From contig NZ_DBMV01000033.1 in NCBI RefSeq assembly GCF_002298975.1, positions 124,001-188,000 on the forward strand: a stretch of DNA of 64,000 bases, in the 5' to 3' direction. Source of the DNA: Ralstonia sp. UBA689. GTDB taxonomy: Bacteria > Pseudomonadota > Gammaproteobacteria > Burkholderiales > Burkholderiaceae. Shown here one piece after another: positions 25,398 through 33,433 of the stretch. How positions within the stretch are numbered: the first letter of the stretch is position 1; each line of letters opens with the position of its first letter. A program made the position numbers and the translations under genes. Below the pieces are notes generated by a model, which had not been told where the DNA came from, did no database searches, and was given only the letters and a program-made list of their open reading frames with translations.

Positions 25398-25991
25398 TTA
25401 TGCGGCAGTCGGCTGGTTGCCGAACCAGTGCAGGTCCAGGCACTCGCGCAGGCGCATGCGGGCACGGTAGAGCAGTGCCCAGGCATTGGTCGCGGTGATC
25501 TCCAATTCCTGACAGATTTCGTCTGTCTCCAGCTCCAGCCATTCGCGCATCATGAAGACGCGCCCGACGCGCGGCGGCAGGCGGTCGACGCACATCTGCA
25601 ACACGTCGAAGAACTCGCGCCGCGCGAGCGCCGCGTCGGGGTCGCCCCAGTCGGACGGCGGGCTCACATAGTGGCCGTCGGCGGCGAACAGGCTGTCGAA
25701 GACGGCTTCATCCGAGCGCAGATCGGCCTCGTCGGACTGACCGCCCGCGAGCAGCGAGACGCGCACTTCGCGCCGCCCCGAGCGGATCGCGTCGACGATC
25801 TTGTGCTTGAGGATGCCGATCACGTAGGTCTTGAGCGAGGCGTTGCCGGCAAAGCGTTCGGGGTGTTCCAGCACGGCCAGGATGGTATCGGCGACCACGT
25901 CTTCGGCCAGCGCCGTGTCGCGCAGCTGCAGTTGCGCAAAACGCTGCAGGTGCGGGCGCAGGGCGTCGAGTTGATCGGGGGCGATGGCCAT
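25398..25991 (-). CDS. ECF-type sigma-70 family factor
   Basis: 197 residues from ATG 25991 (MAIAPDQLDALRPHLQRFAQ); an upstream in-frame start at 26039 has no support. Region 2 is LRDTALAEDVVADTILAVLE with NASLKTYVIGILKHKIVDAIR; region 4 is LPPRVGRVFMMREWLELETDEI followed by the helix-turn-helix ATNAWALLYRARMRLRECL. It forms an operon with a zf-HC2 anti-sigma and a CWC protein. Promoters recognised are unknown. Confidence 0.9.
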   Translation of the reverse strand: MAIAPDQLDALRPHLQRFAQLQLRDTALAEDVVADTILAVLEHPERFAGNASLKTYVIGILKHKIVDAIRSGRREVRVSLLAGGQSDEADLRSDEAVFDSLFAADGHYVSPPSDWGDPDAALARREFFDVLQMCVDRLPPRVGRVFMMREWLELETDEICQELEITATNAWALLYRARMRLRECLDLHWFGNQPTAA

Positions 25992-26167
25992 GTTTCGGGG
26001 GAGTGTTTTCTGCTGGCAACGGTTGTGGCCGGACCGCAAGGGTCGCCATCAGACTGTGCCGGCTTTTCTTGTAAAATCGCGCCTGCCGAAAATGGGCTGC
26101 AACGCTTTTGTGTAGCAAGCGACATTCGGCTTTCCATCATACCCCGCCCAACCCGGATGTCACCGTC

Positions 26168-27100
26168 ATGACCGCTTCTGTAGCTGCTGCCCCCGACCCT
26201 GCAGGCCTTGGCCCCGAACTCGCGCATATCGCGCCGGCGCTGAAGGCGGAAATTCTCGCGCAGGCCCTGCCCTATATCCGCAAGTTCCACGGCAAGACCA
26301 TCGTCATCAAGTACGGCGGCAACGCCATGACGGAAGAAAAGCTCAAGCACGGTTTCGCGCGCGACGTGATCCTGCTCAAGCTGGTCGGCATGAACCCGGT
26401 GGTGGTGCACGGCGGCGGCCCGCAGATCGACGAAGCGCTGAAGAAGGTCGGCAAGACCGGCACCTTCATCCAGGGCATGCGCGTGACCGATGAAGAGACC
26501 ATGGAAGTGGTCGAATGGGTGCTCGGCGGCGAAGTCCAGCAGGACATCGTCATGCTGATCAACCAGTACGGCGGCCAGGCCGTCGGCCTGACCGGCAAGG
26601 ACGGCGGCCTGATCCGCGCCAAGAAGCTGAAGATGCCGGACCGTGAGAATCCGGGCCAGTTCATCGACATCGGCTTCGTGGGCGATATCGAAACCATCAA
26701 CCCGGCCGTGGTCAAGGCGCTGCAGGACGACGCGTTCATCCCGGTCATCTCGCCCATCGGCTTTTCTGACGACGGTCAGGCGTACAACATCAACGCCGAT
26801 GTGGTGGCCGGCAAGATGGCCGAGATCCTCAAGGCCGAGAAGCTGGTCATGATGACCAACATCCCCGGCGTGATGGACAAGCAGGGCACCCTGCTGACCG
26901 ACCTGTCGGCCCGCGAGATCGACGACCTGTTTGCCGACGGCACCATCTCGGGCGGCATGCTGCCGAAGATCTCGTCGGCGCTGGATGCGGCCAAGAGCGG
27001 CGTGAATTCGGTGCACATCATCGACGGGCGCATCGAGCACTCGCTGCTGCTGGAAATCCTGACCGAGCAGGCGTTCGGCACGATGATCCGCTCACATTGA
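26168..27100 (+). CDS. argB: Acetylglutamate kinase
   Basis: 310 residues from ATG 26168. The amino-acid kinase fold shows IVIKYGGNAM (about 50-59), VVVHGGGPQIDEAL, GLTGKDGGLI and the late ISGGMLPKISSALDAAKSG. It phosphorylates N-acetylglutamate, the second step of arginine synthesis. A TAAAAT at 26072-26077 is a plausible -10. TGA overlaps the next start (TGATG). Confidence 0.97.
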   Translation: MTASVAAAPDPAGLGPELAHIAPALKAEILAQALPYIRKFHGKTIVIKYGGNAMTEEKLKHGFARDVILLKLVGMNPVVVHGGGPQIDEALKKVGKTGTFIQGMRVTDEETMEVVEWVLGGEVQQDIVMLINQYGGQAVGLTGKDGGLIRAKKLKMPDRENPGQFIDIGFVGDIETINPAVVKALQDDAFIPVISPIGFSDDGQAYNINADVVAGKMAEILKAEKLVMMTNIPGVMDKQGTLLTDLSAREIDDLFADGTISGGMLPKISSALDAAKSGVNSVHIIDGRIEHSLLLEILTEQAFGTMIRSH

Positions 27101-27969
27101 TGCGCAACATCCGGGCGGCGCGGGCGCGCCATGCTGCGCGCGCCTGGCCGCGTGAGGTCGTGGCCCCCGCGCCACCCAAGCAACAGCCGGTCTGGCTGTT
27201 CGACCTCGACAACACGCTTCACCACGCCTCGCACGCGATCTTTCCGCAGATCAACCGGCTGATGACGGCCTATGTGGCGCGCGTGCTCGGCACGGACGAA
27301 ACCACCGCCAGCCAGGTGCGCGTGGATTACTGGCGCCGCTACGGTGCCACCATCCTGGGCATGGTCCGCCACCACGGCGTCGATCCCGACGATTTTCTAG
27401 CCCAGGCACACAAGTTCGACGATCTGCGCGCCATGGTGCGCGCCGAGCGCGGCCTGGCCCAACTGCTGCGCGCGCTGCCCGGTCGCAAGATCCTGCTGAC
27501 CAATGCGCCGGCCGCCTATGCACGTGAGGTGGTGCGGCACATCGGCCTCAAGCGCGCGTTTGCGCGCGAGATTGCCGTCGAGAATATGTGGGTGCACGGG
27601 CGCCTGCGTCCCAAACCCGATCCACTGATGCTGCGCCGGCTGCTGGCGCGCGAGCGTATCGCCCCGTCGCGCGCCATCCTGGTGGAAGACACGCTCTCGC
27701 ACCTCAAGCGCTACCGGCGCCTGGGGATCGGCACTGTCTGGGTGACGGGCTATCTGCGCAGGGTGGCAACTGCGGTGGCGCCCGGTGTCCCGTCTCAATC
27801 GGCTGCCGAGGCTTTGCACCCGATGCAAGCCGCAGCGCTGGGCGCGCGTGCAAATTCGCCACATCAGCCGGCCGCCGCGCCGATTTTGTTCGCCAACCGG
27901 CCCGGCTATGTCAGCGTGAAAGTAAAATCGGTGCTTCAACTAAAACGAAGGCTTGTTCGACGCGGCTAG
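27100..27969 (+). CDS. HAD-superfamily pyrimidine 5'-nucleotidase-like phosphatase
   Basis: 289 residues from ATG 27100 overlapping the argB stop. HAD motif I is WLFDLDNTLHH (about 32-42), motif II ILLTNAPAAYA, motif III around RPKPDPLM and motif IV ILVEDTLSHLKR. This is the Sdt1/Phm8-like pyrimidine nucleotidase group. The C-terminal ~60 residues are unconserved-looking. argB-HAD-slmA order supports conserved linkage. Its stop lies inside the first unit of a triple 7-bp repeat. Confidence 0.88.
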   Translation: MRNIRAARARHAARAWPREVVAPAPPKQQPVWLFDLDNTLHHASHAIFPQINRLMTAYVARVLGTDETTASQVRVDYWRRYGATILGMVRHHGVDPDDFLAQAHKFDDLRAMVRAERGLAQLLRALPGRKILLTNAPAAYAREVVRHIGLKRAFAREIAVENMWVHGRLRPKPDPLMLRRLLARERIAPSRAILVEDTLSHLKRYRRLGIGTVWVTGYLRRVATAVAPGVPSQSAAEALHPMQAAALGARANSPHQPAAAPILFANRPGYVSVKVKSVLQLKRRLVRRG

Positions 27970-27984
27970 CGGCTAGCGGCTAGC
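27964..27984. repeat. Three tandem GGCTAGC repeats
   Basis: GGCTAGC occurs three times without interruption at 27964-27970, 27971-27977 and 27978-27984. The TAG stop of the HAD gene is in the first unit. Copy number could vary by slippage without changing that protein's end. Confidence 0.85.
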
Positions 27985-28025
27985 AATTGGCCCGCGTCCA
28001 GAACGGGAGAGGGGCCGAGGAAGTC

Positions 28026-28676
28026 ATGAGCAATGCGCAAACGGGGTTTCCAACCGACGAGCTACCCACGGGGGCCGTCACCGAAGCATCACCGGCACGC
28101 AAGCGCCCCCGCCCGGGCGAGCGCCGCGTGCAGATTCTGCAGACGCTGGCGGGCATGCTCGAACATCCGCGTGGCGAGAAAATCACCACGGCTGGGCTGG
28201 CCGCCAAGCTGGATGTGTCGGAAGCGGCACTCTATCGTCACTTCGCCAGCAAGGCGCAGATGTACGAGGGGCTGATCGAGTTCATAGAGCAGACCGTTTT
28301 CGGCCTCATCAATCAAATCACGCTGCATGAAGAACACGGCTTGCGCCAGGCGCACGCCATCGCACACATGCTGCTGTCGTTTGCCGACAAGAACCCGGGC
28401 ATGACGCGTGTGCTGGTGGGCGACGCGCTGGTTGGCGAAGACGAGCGCCTGCCCGAGCGCATGGCGCAGTGCCTGGACCGCATCGAAGCCTCGCTCAAGC
28501 AGAGCCTGCGCATGGCCGTCACGCAGGGCGCGTGGCCGGCCGATACGGACATCGCCTCGCGTGCCAATCTGATTGTCTGCATGGTGCTGGGGCGCTGGCA
28601 CCGGTACGCCAAGAGCGGCTTTCGCAAGTCGCCCATGGAAGGTCTGGATGCGCAGTTGCGGGTGCTGCTCGCTTGA
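28026..28676 (+). CDS. slmA: TetR-family nucleoid occlusion factor SlmA
   Basis: 216 residues from ATG 28026 (GAGGAAG just upstream). After a basic N-terminus (KRPRPGERRVQILQTLAGML) the TetR helix-turn-helix reads KITTAGLAAKLDVSEAALYRHFASKAQ without the spacer, followed by MYEGLIEFIEQTVFGLINQI, as in SlmA. SlmA binds DNA sites on the nucleoid and blocks FtsZ assembly. Location after argB-HAD supports this over a metabolic TetR regulator. Confidence 0.87.
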   Translation: MSNAQTGFPTDELPTGAVTEASPARKRPRPGERRVQILQTLAGMLEHPRGEKITTAGLAAKLDVSEAALYRHFASKAQMYEGLIEFIEQTVFGLINQITLHEEHGLRQAHAIAHMLLSFADKNPGMTRVLVGDALVGEDERLPERMAQCLDRIEASLKQSLRMAVTQGAWPADTDIASRANLIVCMVLGRWHRYAKSGFRKSPMEGLDAQLRVLLA

Positions 28677-28696
28677 ATTCGCATCGCCCAGGGAGA

Positions 28697-28719
28697 GCCC
28701 CGCAGTGCGGGGCGTTTTT
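28697..28719 (+). terminator. Intrinsic terminator of slmA
   Basis: GCCCCGC, loop AGT, GCGGGGC, then GTTTTTG. It lies 20 bases after slmA and 15 before the end of the convergent gabR. Confidence 0.9.
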
Positions 28720-28734
28720 GTTGGTGTGCGCCGC

Positions 28735-30267
28735 TCAGCCGGCGGTGCGGATCGCCTCTGCCAACGTATGAAAGCGCGCAGCGATGGCCTCGGTCTCCAC
28801 ATGTCCGTAGCCGAGCAGTAACCCGGGCTGGCGGCGTGCGTCGTCCTGGTAATAGCGCGACAGCGGGCGCGTGACGACGTCATTGGCGAGCGCCTGTTCG
28901 ACCACGGCCACGTCATTGGTGCCTGCAGGCAGCCCAAGCACGAGGTGCAAGCCTGACGCACCGTCATGCACCGGTAGTGCATCGCCGAATTCATTGCTAA
29001 TCGACGCCAGCAGCGTCTCGCGCCGCTCCGCATACACCCCGCGCATGCGCCGGATGTGCGAGACGAAGTGCCCTTCTGCAATGAAGTCCGCCAGCACGGC
29101 CTGCGTGAGGATCTGGCCGCCGCGGAACATCTCCGACAAGCCTGTCGCAAACGCATCGGCCAGCGCGGGCGGCACCACCAGATAGCCGATGCGCAGGCTC
29201 GGGAACAGCACCTTGGAGAACGTGCCCATGTAGAGCACGCGCCCCCCTTCGTCCAAACCCTGCAGCGAGGGCAGCGGGCGGCTGCCGTAGCGGAACTCGC
29301 TGTCGTAGTCGTCCTCGACGATCCACGCGTCGGTGGCGTGTGCGGTGGCCAGCAGCGCGCGGCGCCGTGCCAGGCTCATCACCGAACCGAGCGGGTATTG
29401 GTGTGATGGTGACACCACCATCAGCTTGGGCGGTTTGGCACGTGTTCGACCGCGGGTGGGGGTGTCGAAGCGCATGCCTTCGTCGTCCACCGGCAGCGGC
29501 ACGGTGCGGATGCCTGCCGCCGTGAGCACGCTGCGCACGCCCCAGTAGCCGGGGTCTTCGATCCAGGCGCTATCGCCGGCATCGCACAGCAGTTGCGCGA
29601 TGAGCTGCAGCGACGGGTGGATGCCAGCGGTGATGATGATCTGCTCGGGTTCGCAGCGCACGCCGCGCGCGGTGCGCAGGTAATCGGCCAGCGCGGTGCG
29701 CAGCGGCAGGTAGCCGGCGCCCACCGGATACGTCAGCAGCGCGGGCGAGGGTTTGCGCAGCAGCCGGTTGTGCAGCCGCGACCAGATGCGCGCCGGAAAC
29801 ATCCGCACCTCCGGCACGCCCGGCATGAAGGCGCCCCATTGGCGTGAGCTGGCACCCGCATCGCGCACCAGCGCGCGGCCGCGTGTGGAGAGCATTGGCG
29901 TGGCCGGCGTCGCTGCCTCGGCAATCGGCACAGCCAAAGGGGAGGATACGGGCGTGGCATCCAGCCGGTCCGGTGCGGTATCGGCGACAAAGGTGCCGCT
30001 GCCCACCCCTGCCGACACGTAGCCTTCCACGCCCAATTGCTCATAGACGTGGATGACCGTGTTGCGCGCGATACCCAGTTCGGTGGCCAACTGGCGCGAC
30101 GAGGGCAGGCGCGTGCCGGGCTGCAACTCGTCGCGGAGGATGCCTTCCTGCAGCACGCGGTAGAGGCGGCGGTGGTCGGGTTCTCCGCCGGGTTCGGCGC
30201 GGTCGAACCGGCGCTGCAGGTAGTCCACCAGCATGCTGGCGCGATGGGCGGGGGAATGGTCGGCCAT
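28735..30267 (-). CDS. gabR: MocR/GabR-family regulator with aminotransferase-like domain
   Basis: 510 residues from ATG 30267 (MADHSPAHRASMLVDYLQRR). The GntR winged helix is at about 25-95 (GTRLPSSRQLATELGIARNT), then a linker and a fold-type-I aminotransferase domain. PLP lysine is in MGTFSKVLFPSLRIGYLV; the phosphate and ring contacts WIVEDDYDSEFRYG are also present. It is divergent from gabT-gabD, as GabR is in other bacteria, so it likely activates them in response to GABA and PLP. PdxR is the main alternative. Confidence 0.87.
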   Translation of the reverse strand: MADHSPAHRASMLVDYLQRRFDRAEPGGEPDHRRLYRVLQEGILRDELQPGTRLPSSRQLATELGIARNTVIHVYEQLGVEGYVSAGVGSGTFVADTAPDRLDATPVSSPLAVPIAEAATPATPMLSTRGRALVRDAGASSRQWGAFMPGVPEVRMFPARIWSRLHNRLLRKPSPALLTYPVGAGYLPLRTALADYLRTARGVRCEPEQIIITAGIHPSLQLIAQLLCDAGDSAWIEDPGYWGVRSVLTAAGIRTVPLPVDDEGMRFDTPTRGRTRAKPPKLMVVSPSHQYPLGSVMSLARRRALLATAHATDAWIVEDDYDSEFRYGSRPLPSLQGLDEGGRVLYMGTFSKVLFPSLRIGYLVVPPALADAFATGLSEMFRGGQILTQAVLADFIAEGHFVSHIRRMRGVYAERRETLLASISNEFGDALPVHDGASGLHLVLGLPAGTNDVAVVEQALANDVVTRPLSRYYQDDARRQPGLLLGYGHVETEAIAARFHTLAEAIRTAG

Positions 30268-30308
30268 AACGAAAGTGGCTCTATCAGAAAAACATGATTG
30301 GGTCTCAT

Positions 30309-30349
30309 TGTACGGGGCCAATGGCTGCCACACTGGCCCGCATCGTACA
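30309..30349. promoter_or_regulatory. Candidate GabR operator in gabR-gabT gap
   Basis: TGTAC...GGGCCA (30309-30320) mirrors TGGCCC...GTACA (30334-30349). The interrupted dyad is centred in the 109-base divergent promoter region. Confidence 0.45.
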
Positions 30350-30376
30350 TTTTCTTGACCCCGCTCACCCAACGCC

Positions 30377-31657
30377 ATGAACGCCCGAGACCCGCAACAG
30401 AACGCCCAATGGAATGCCCGCCGCCTTGTCGCCACGCCGCGCGGCGTCGGTGTGATGACCGACCGCTACGCCGAGCGTGCCGAGAACGCCCTGTTCTGGG
30501 ATGTGGAAGGTCGCCGCTACATTGACTTCGCGGCCGGCATTGCCGTGGTCAACACCGGCCATCGCCACCCGCGCCTGGTGCAGGCCGTGCGCGAGCAGCT
30601 CGATCGCTTCACGCACACCGCCTACCAGATCGTGCCGTACGGCTCGTACGTCGAACTGGCCGAGCGCCTGAACGCGATCACGCCGGGCACGCATGCCAAG
30701 AAGACCGCGTTCTTCACCACCGGTGCCGAGGCGGTTGAAAACGCCATCAAGATCGCGCGTGCGCACACGGGCCGTCCGGGCGTGATCGCGCTCACGGGCG
30801 CTTTCCACGGACGCACGTTCATGGGCATGTCGCTCACGGGCAAGGTGGTGCCGTACAAGACCGGTTTCGGCCCCTTCCCGGGCAGCATCTACCACGTGCC
30901 GGCGCCGGTTGCGCTGCATGGCGTGAGCACGCAGGATGCGCTGGATGCGATCCAACGCCTGTTCAAGGCCGACATTGACCCGCGCCAGGTCGCGGCCATC
31001 ATCTTTGAACCGGTGCAGGGCGAGGGCGGGTTCTATCAAATGCCAGCCGACTTCGTGCGTGCGATCCGCGCGCTGTGCGACGAGCACGGCATCGTGATGA
31101 TCGCCGACGAAGTGCAGACCGGCTTTGCCCGCACCGGCAAGCTGTTCGCCATGGAGCACACTGGCGTGCTGCCCGACCTGACGACGATGGCCAAGGGCCT
31201 GGCCGGTGGCCTGCCGCTGTCGGCCGTCACGGGCCGTGCCGAGATCATGGACGCCCCCGCCCCTGGCGGCCTGGGCGGCACCTACGCCGGCAACCCGCTG
31301 GCCGTGGCGTCCGCGCACGCGGTGCTCGATATCATCGCCGACGAAAAGCTGTGTGAGCGTTCCGCCGCGCTGGGCCAGCGGCTGGTCGAGGCATTGGATG
31401 CCGCGAAAGCCAAGCAGCCGCGCATTGCCGAAGTGCGTGGCGTGGGCGCGATGGTTGCTGTGGAGTTCAACACGCCGGACGGCAAGCCCGACGCCGACTT
31501 CACCAAGCTCGTGCAGCAACGTGCGCTCGAAGCTGGCCTGCTGTTGCTGTCGTGCGGCGTGTACGGCAATGTGATCCGCTTCTTGTTCCCGCTCACGATT
31601 GAAGACGCGGTGTTCGAGGAGGGCCTTGCCATCCTGCAACGCGCACTGGAGGGCTGA
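30377..31657 (+). CDS. gabT: 4-aminobutyrate aminotransferase
   Basis: 426 residues, class-III PLP aminotransferase. Conserved features are FAAGIAVVNTGHRHP, the PLP-phosphate loop FTTGAEAVENAIKIAR, GAFHGRTFMGMS, the Asp-containing MIADEVQTGFARTGK and the PLP Lys in TTMAKGLAGGLPLSAV. It moves the amino group of GABA to 2-oxoglutarate, giving succinic semialdehyde. gabD begins five bases after its stop. Confidence 0.94.
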   Translation: MNARDPQQNAQWNARRLVATPRGVGVMTDRYAERAENALFWDVEGRRYIDFAAGIAVVNTGHRHPRLVQAVREQLDRFTHTAYQIVPYGSYVELAERLNAITPGTHAKKTAFFTTGAEAVENAIKIARAHTGRPGVIALTGAFHGRTFMGMSLTGKVVPYKTGFGPFPGSIYHVPAPVALHGVSTQDALDAIQRLFKADIDPRQVAAIIFEPVQGEGGFYQMPADFVRAIRALCDEHGIVMIADEVQTGFARTGKLFAMEHTGVLPDLTTMAKGLAGGLPLSAVTGRAEIMDAPAPGGLGGTYAGNPLAVASAHAVLDIIADEKLCERSAALGQRLVEALDAAKAKQPRIAEVRGVGAMVAVEFNTPDGKPDADFTKLVQQRALEAGLLLLSCGVYGNVIRFLFPLTIEDAVFEEGLAILQRALEG

Positions 31658-31661
31658 CACC

Positions 31662-33161
31662 ATGACCCGCACCGATTTGCCGGGCGCCCCGGCGGCGCCC
31701 ATTGCGCTCAAAGACCCTGGTCTGTGGCGCACGCAGGCGTTCCTGGCCGGCACATGGGCCAACGCCGATGACGGCGCCACGCGCGATGTGACCGACCCGG
31801 CGACCGGCCGCACCATCGGCACAGTGCCCGGCATGGGCGCCGCCGAGACGCGCCGCGCCATCGACGCCGCGCAGGTTGCGCAACGCGCCTGGCGCAAGGT
31901 CACGGCCCGCGAGCGCGCCAAGATCTTGCGTCGCCTGGCCGACCTGATGCTAGATCACCAGCAGGATCTCGCCGCCATCCTGACCGCTGAGCAGGGCAAG
32001 CCGCTGCCCGAGGCCGCAGGCGAAATCGCCTACGCTGCGTCGTTCATCGAATGGTTTGCCGAAGAAGCGCGCCGCGTGTACGGCGACACCATCCCAGCGC
32101 CGCAGGGCGACCGCCGCATTGTCGTGCAGAAGGAGCCGATTGGCGTGACGGCGGCCATCACGCCGTGGAATTTCCCGATTGCGATGATGACGCGCAAGGT
32201 CGGCCCCGCGCTCGCGGCCGGCTGCGCGATGGTGGTCAAGCCCGCGCTGGAGACGCCCTATTCCGCGCTGGCCTTTGCGGAACTGGCAGCGCGCGCCGGT
32301 GTGCCTGCTGGCCTACTCTCCGTTGTTACCGGCGATGCGCAAGCCATTGGCGGCGAACTGACCTCCAACCCCATCGTGCGCAAGCTGAGCTTCACCGGCT
32401 CGACCGCCGTCGGCAAGCTGCTGATGCGCCAGTGCGCGGACGACGTGAAGAAGCTGTCGCTGGAGTTGGGCGGCAACGCGCCGTTCATCGTGTTCGACGA
32501 TGCTGATGTCGATGCCGCCGTGGAAGGCGCGATGGTCGCCAAGTACCGCAACGCCGGCCAGACCTGCGTGTGCGCTAACCGCTTCTACGTGCAGCGCGGC
32601 ATTTACGACACGTTTGCCGCCAAGCTGGCCGACGCCGTGCGCGCGCTGCGCGTGGGCAACGGCACTGAACCCGGTGTGCAGCAAGGCCCGCTGATCCACA
32701 TGCGGGCGATGGACAAGGTGCGTGCGCACCTGGAAGACGCGGTGTCGCAAGGTGCCCGCGTGCTGGTCGGCGGCAAGCCGCACGCGCTGTCAGCGCAGGG
32801 CGGCGCGTTCTTCGAGCCGACCGTCATCGTCGATGCCAAGCCCGACATGCTGGTCGCGCATGAAGAGACCTTCGGCCCGCTGGCCGCGCTGATTCCCTTC
32901 GACACCGAAGACGAAGCCGTGGCCGCCGCCAACGATACCGAGTTCGGCCTGGCTGCGTACTTCTATACGCGCGATCTGGGGCGCGCGTGGCGCGTGTCGG
33001 AGGCGCTGGAGAGCGGCATGGTCGGCGTCAACACCGGGCTGATTTCGACGGCCGAAGCGCCGTTTGGTGGCGTCAAGCAATCGGGCCTGGGCCGCGAAGG
33101 TTCCAAGTACGGCATCGACGAGTACCTGGAGATCAAGTACATCAGCATGGCCGGTCTCTGA
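31662..33161 (+). CDS. gabD: Succinate-semialdehyde dehydrogenase
   Basis: 499 residues from ATG 31662. ALDH motifs: the NAD(P) region PWNFPIAMMTRKVGPALAAG, FTGSTAVGKLL, the catalytic Glu in LELGGNAPFIVFDDA, the catalytic Cys in NAGQTCVCANRFYVQ and the C-terminal EAPFGGVKQSGLGREG. The second Cys two residues after the catalytic one matches GabD's redox pair. It oxidises succinic semialdehyde to succinate. Confidence 0.95.
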   Translation: MTRTDLPGAPAAPIALKDPGLWRTQAFLAGTWANADDGATRDVTDPATGRTIGTVPGMGAAETRRAIDAAQVAQRAWRKVTARERAKILRRLADLMLDHQQDLAAILTAEQGKPLPEAAGEIAYAASFIEWFAEEARRVYGDTIPAPQGDRRIVVQKEPIGVTAAITPWNFPIAMMTRKVGPALAAGCAMVVKPALETPYSALAFAELAARAGVPAGLLSVVTGDAQAIGGELTSNPIVRKLSFTGSTAVGKLLMRQCADDVKKLSLELGGNAPFIVFDDADVDAAVEGAMVAKYRNAGQTCVCANRFYVQRGIYDTFAAKLADAVRALRVGNGTEPGVQQGPLIHMRAMDKVRAHLEDAVSQGARVLVGGKPHALSAQGGAFFEPTVIVDAKPDMLVAHEETFGPLAALIPFDTEDEAVAAANDTEFGLAAYFYTRDLGRAWRVSEALESGMVGVNTGLISTAEAPFGGVKQSGLGREGSKYGIDEYLEIKYISMAGL

Positions 33162-33172
33162 CCCAATTGCAC

Positions 33173-33220
33173 AGCGGAGCATCGGATGCATCAGGCAGTG
33201 GTGATGCGTCCGGCTCCGCT
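33173..33220 (+). terminator. Long hairpin after gabD
   Basis: AGCGGAGC (33173-33180) pairs perfectly with GCTCCGCT (33213-33220); inside, CGGATGCATCA pairs with TGATGCGTCCG with one G-U. Only two bases bulge on the 5' side. The downstream tract is TGCTCT, so termination without a U-run is inferred. Confidence 0.6.
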
Positions 33221-33225
33221 TGCTC

Positions 33226-33231
33226 TATAAT
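33226..33231 (+). promoter_or_regulatory. -10 element of the metX leader
   Basis: A perfect TATAAT. A start about seven bases later (near 33238) would begin the RNA just before the P1 stem of the riboswitch. The -35 is poor (GATGCG-like). Confidence 0.6.
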
Positions 33232-33240
33232 CCTCACTTC

Positions 33241-33345
33241 CTGACGCGCCGATTTGACGACTGGCTTGCGGGCGCGCGGGAGTCCTGATTGCACGAATGT
33301 GGCTCAGGGCTCTCATTACAAATGCGGCTAAAGAGGTTCGGTCAG
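33241..33345 (+). ncRNA. SAM-II-type riboswitch, long-loop form, upstream of metX
   Basis: P1 is CGCGCC (33245-33250) with GGCGCG (33271-33276). The P1 loop starts GATTTG (33251-33256) and contains GGCTTGC, and the 3' part reads AAATGCGGCTAAAGAGG (33320-33336); these match the SAM-II core order GATTT / TTGC / AAATG..GCTAAA. Between P1 and the A-rich 3' strand lies an extra hairpin of about 9-11 bp (GAGTCCTGA 33280-33288 with TCAGGGCTC 33304-33312), as in long-loop variants. SAM binding should reduce expression of metX, which fits the adjacent gene. Pseudoknot pairing was not fully resolved by eye. Confidence 0.82.
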
Positions 33346-33380
33346 ATCGCGGGGTAGGCACCCCACGTGCGCCACATGAG

Positions 33381-33425
33381 AACCCGATTGGTTGCAACTA
33401 CAGCGTTGCCGGTCGGGTTTTTTCT
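33381..33425 (+). terminator. Intrinsic terminator/attenuator before metX
   Basis: AACCCGA (33381-33387) pairs with TCGGGTT, and inner GCAAC with GTTGC around TACAGC; seven T (six then C) follow. The run ends about ten bases before the metX ATG at 33434, leaving almost no room for a separate ribosome-binding site. It looks like the expression platform of the SAM-II leader. Confidence 0.82.
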
Positions 33426-33433
33426 TTGGCGCC

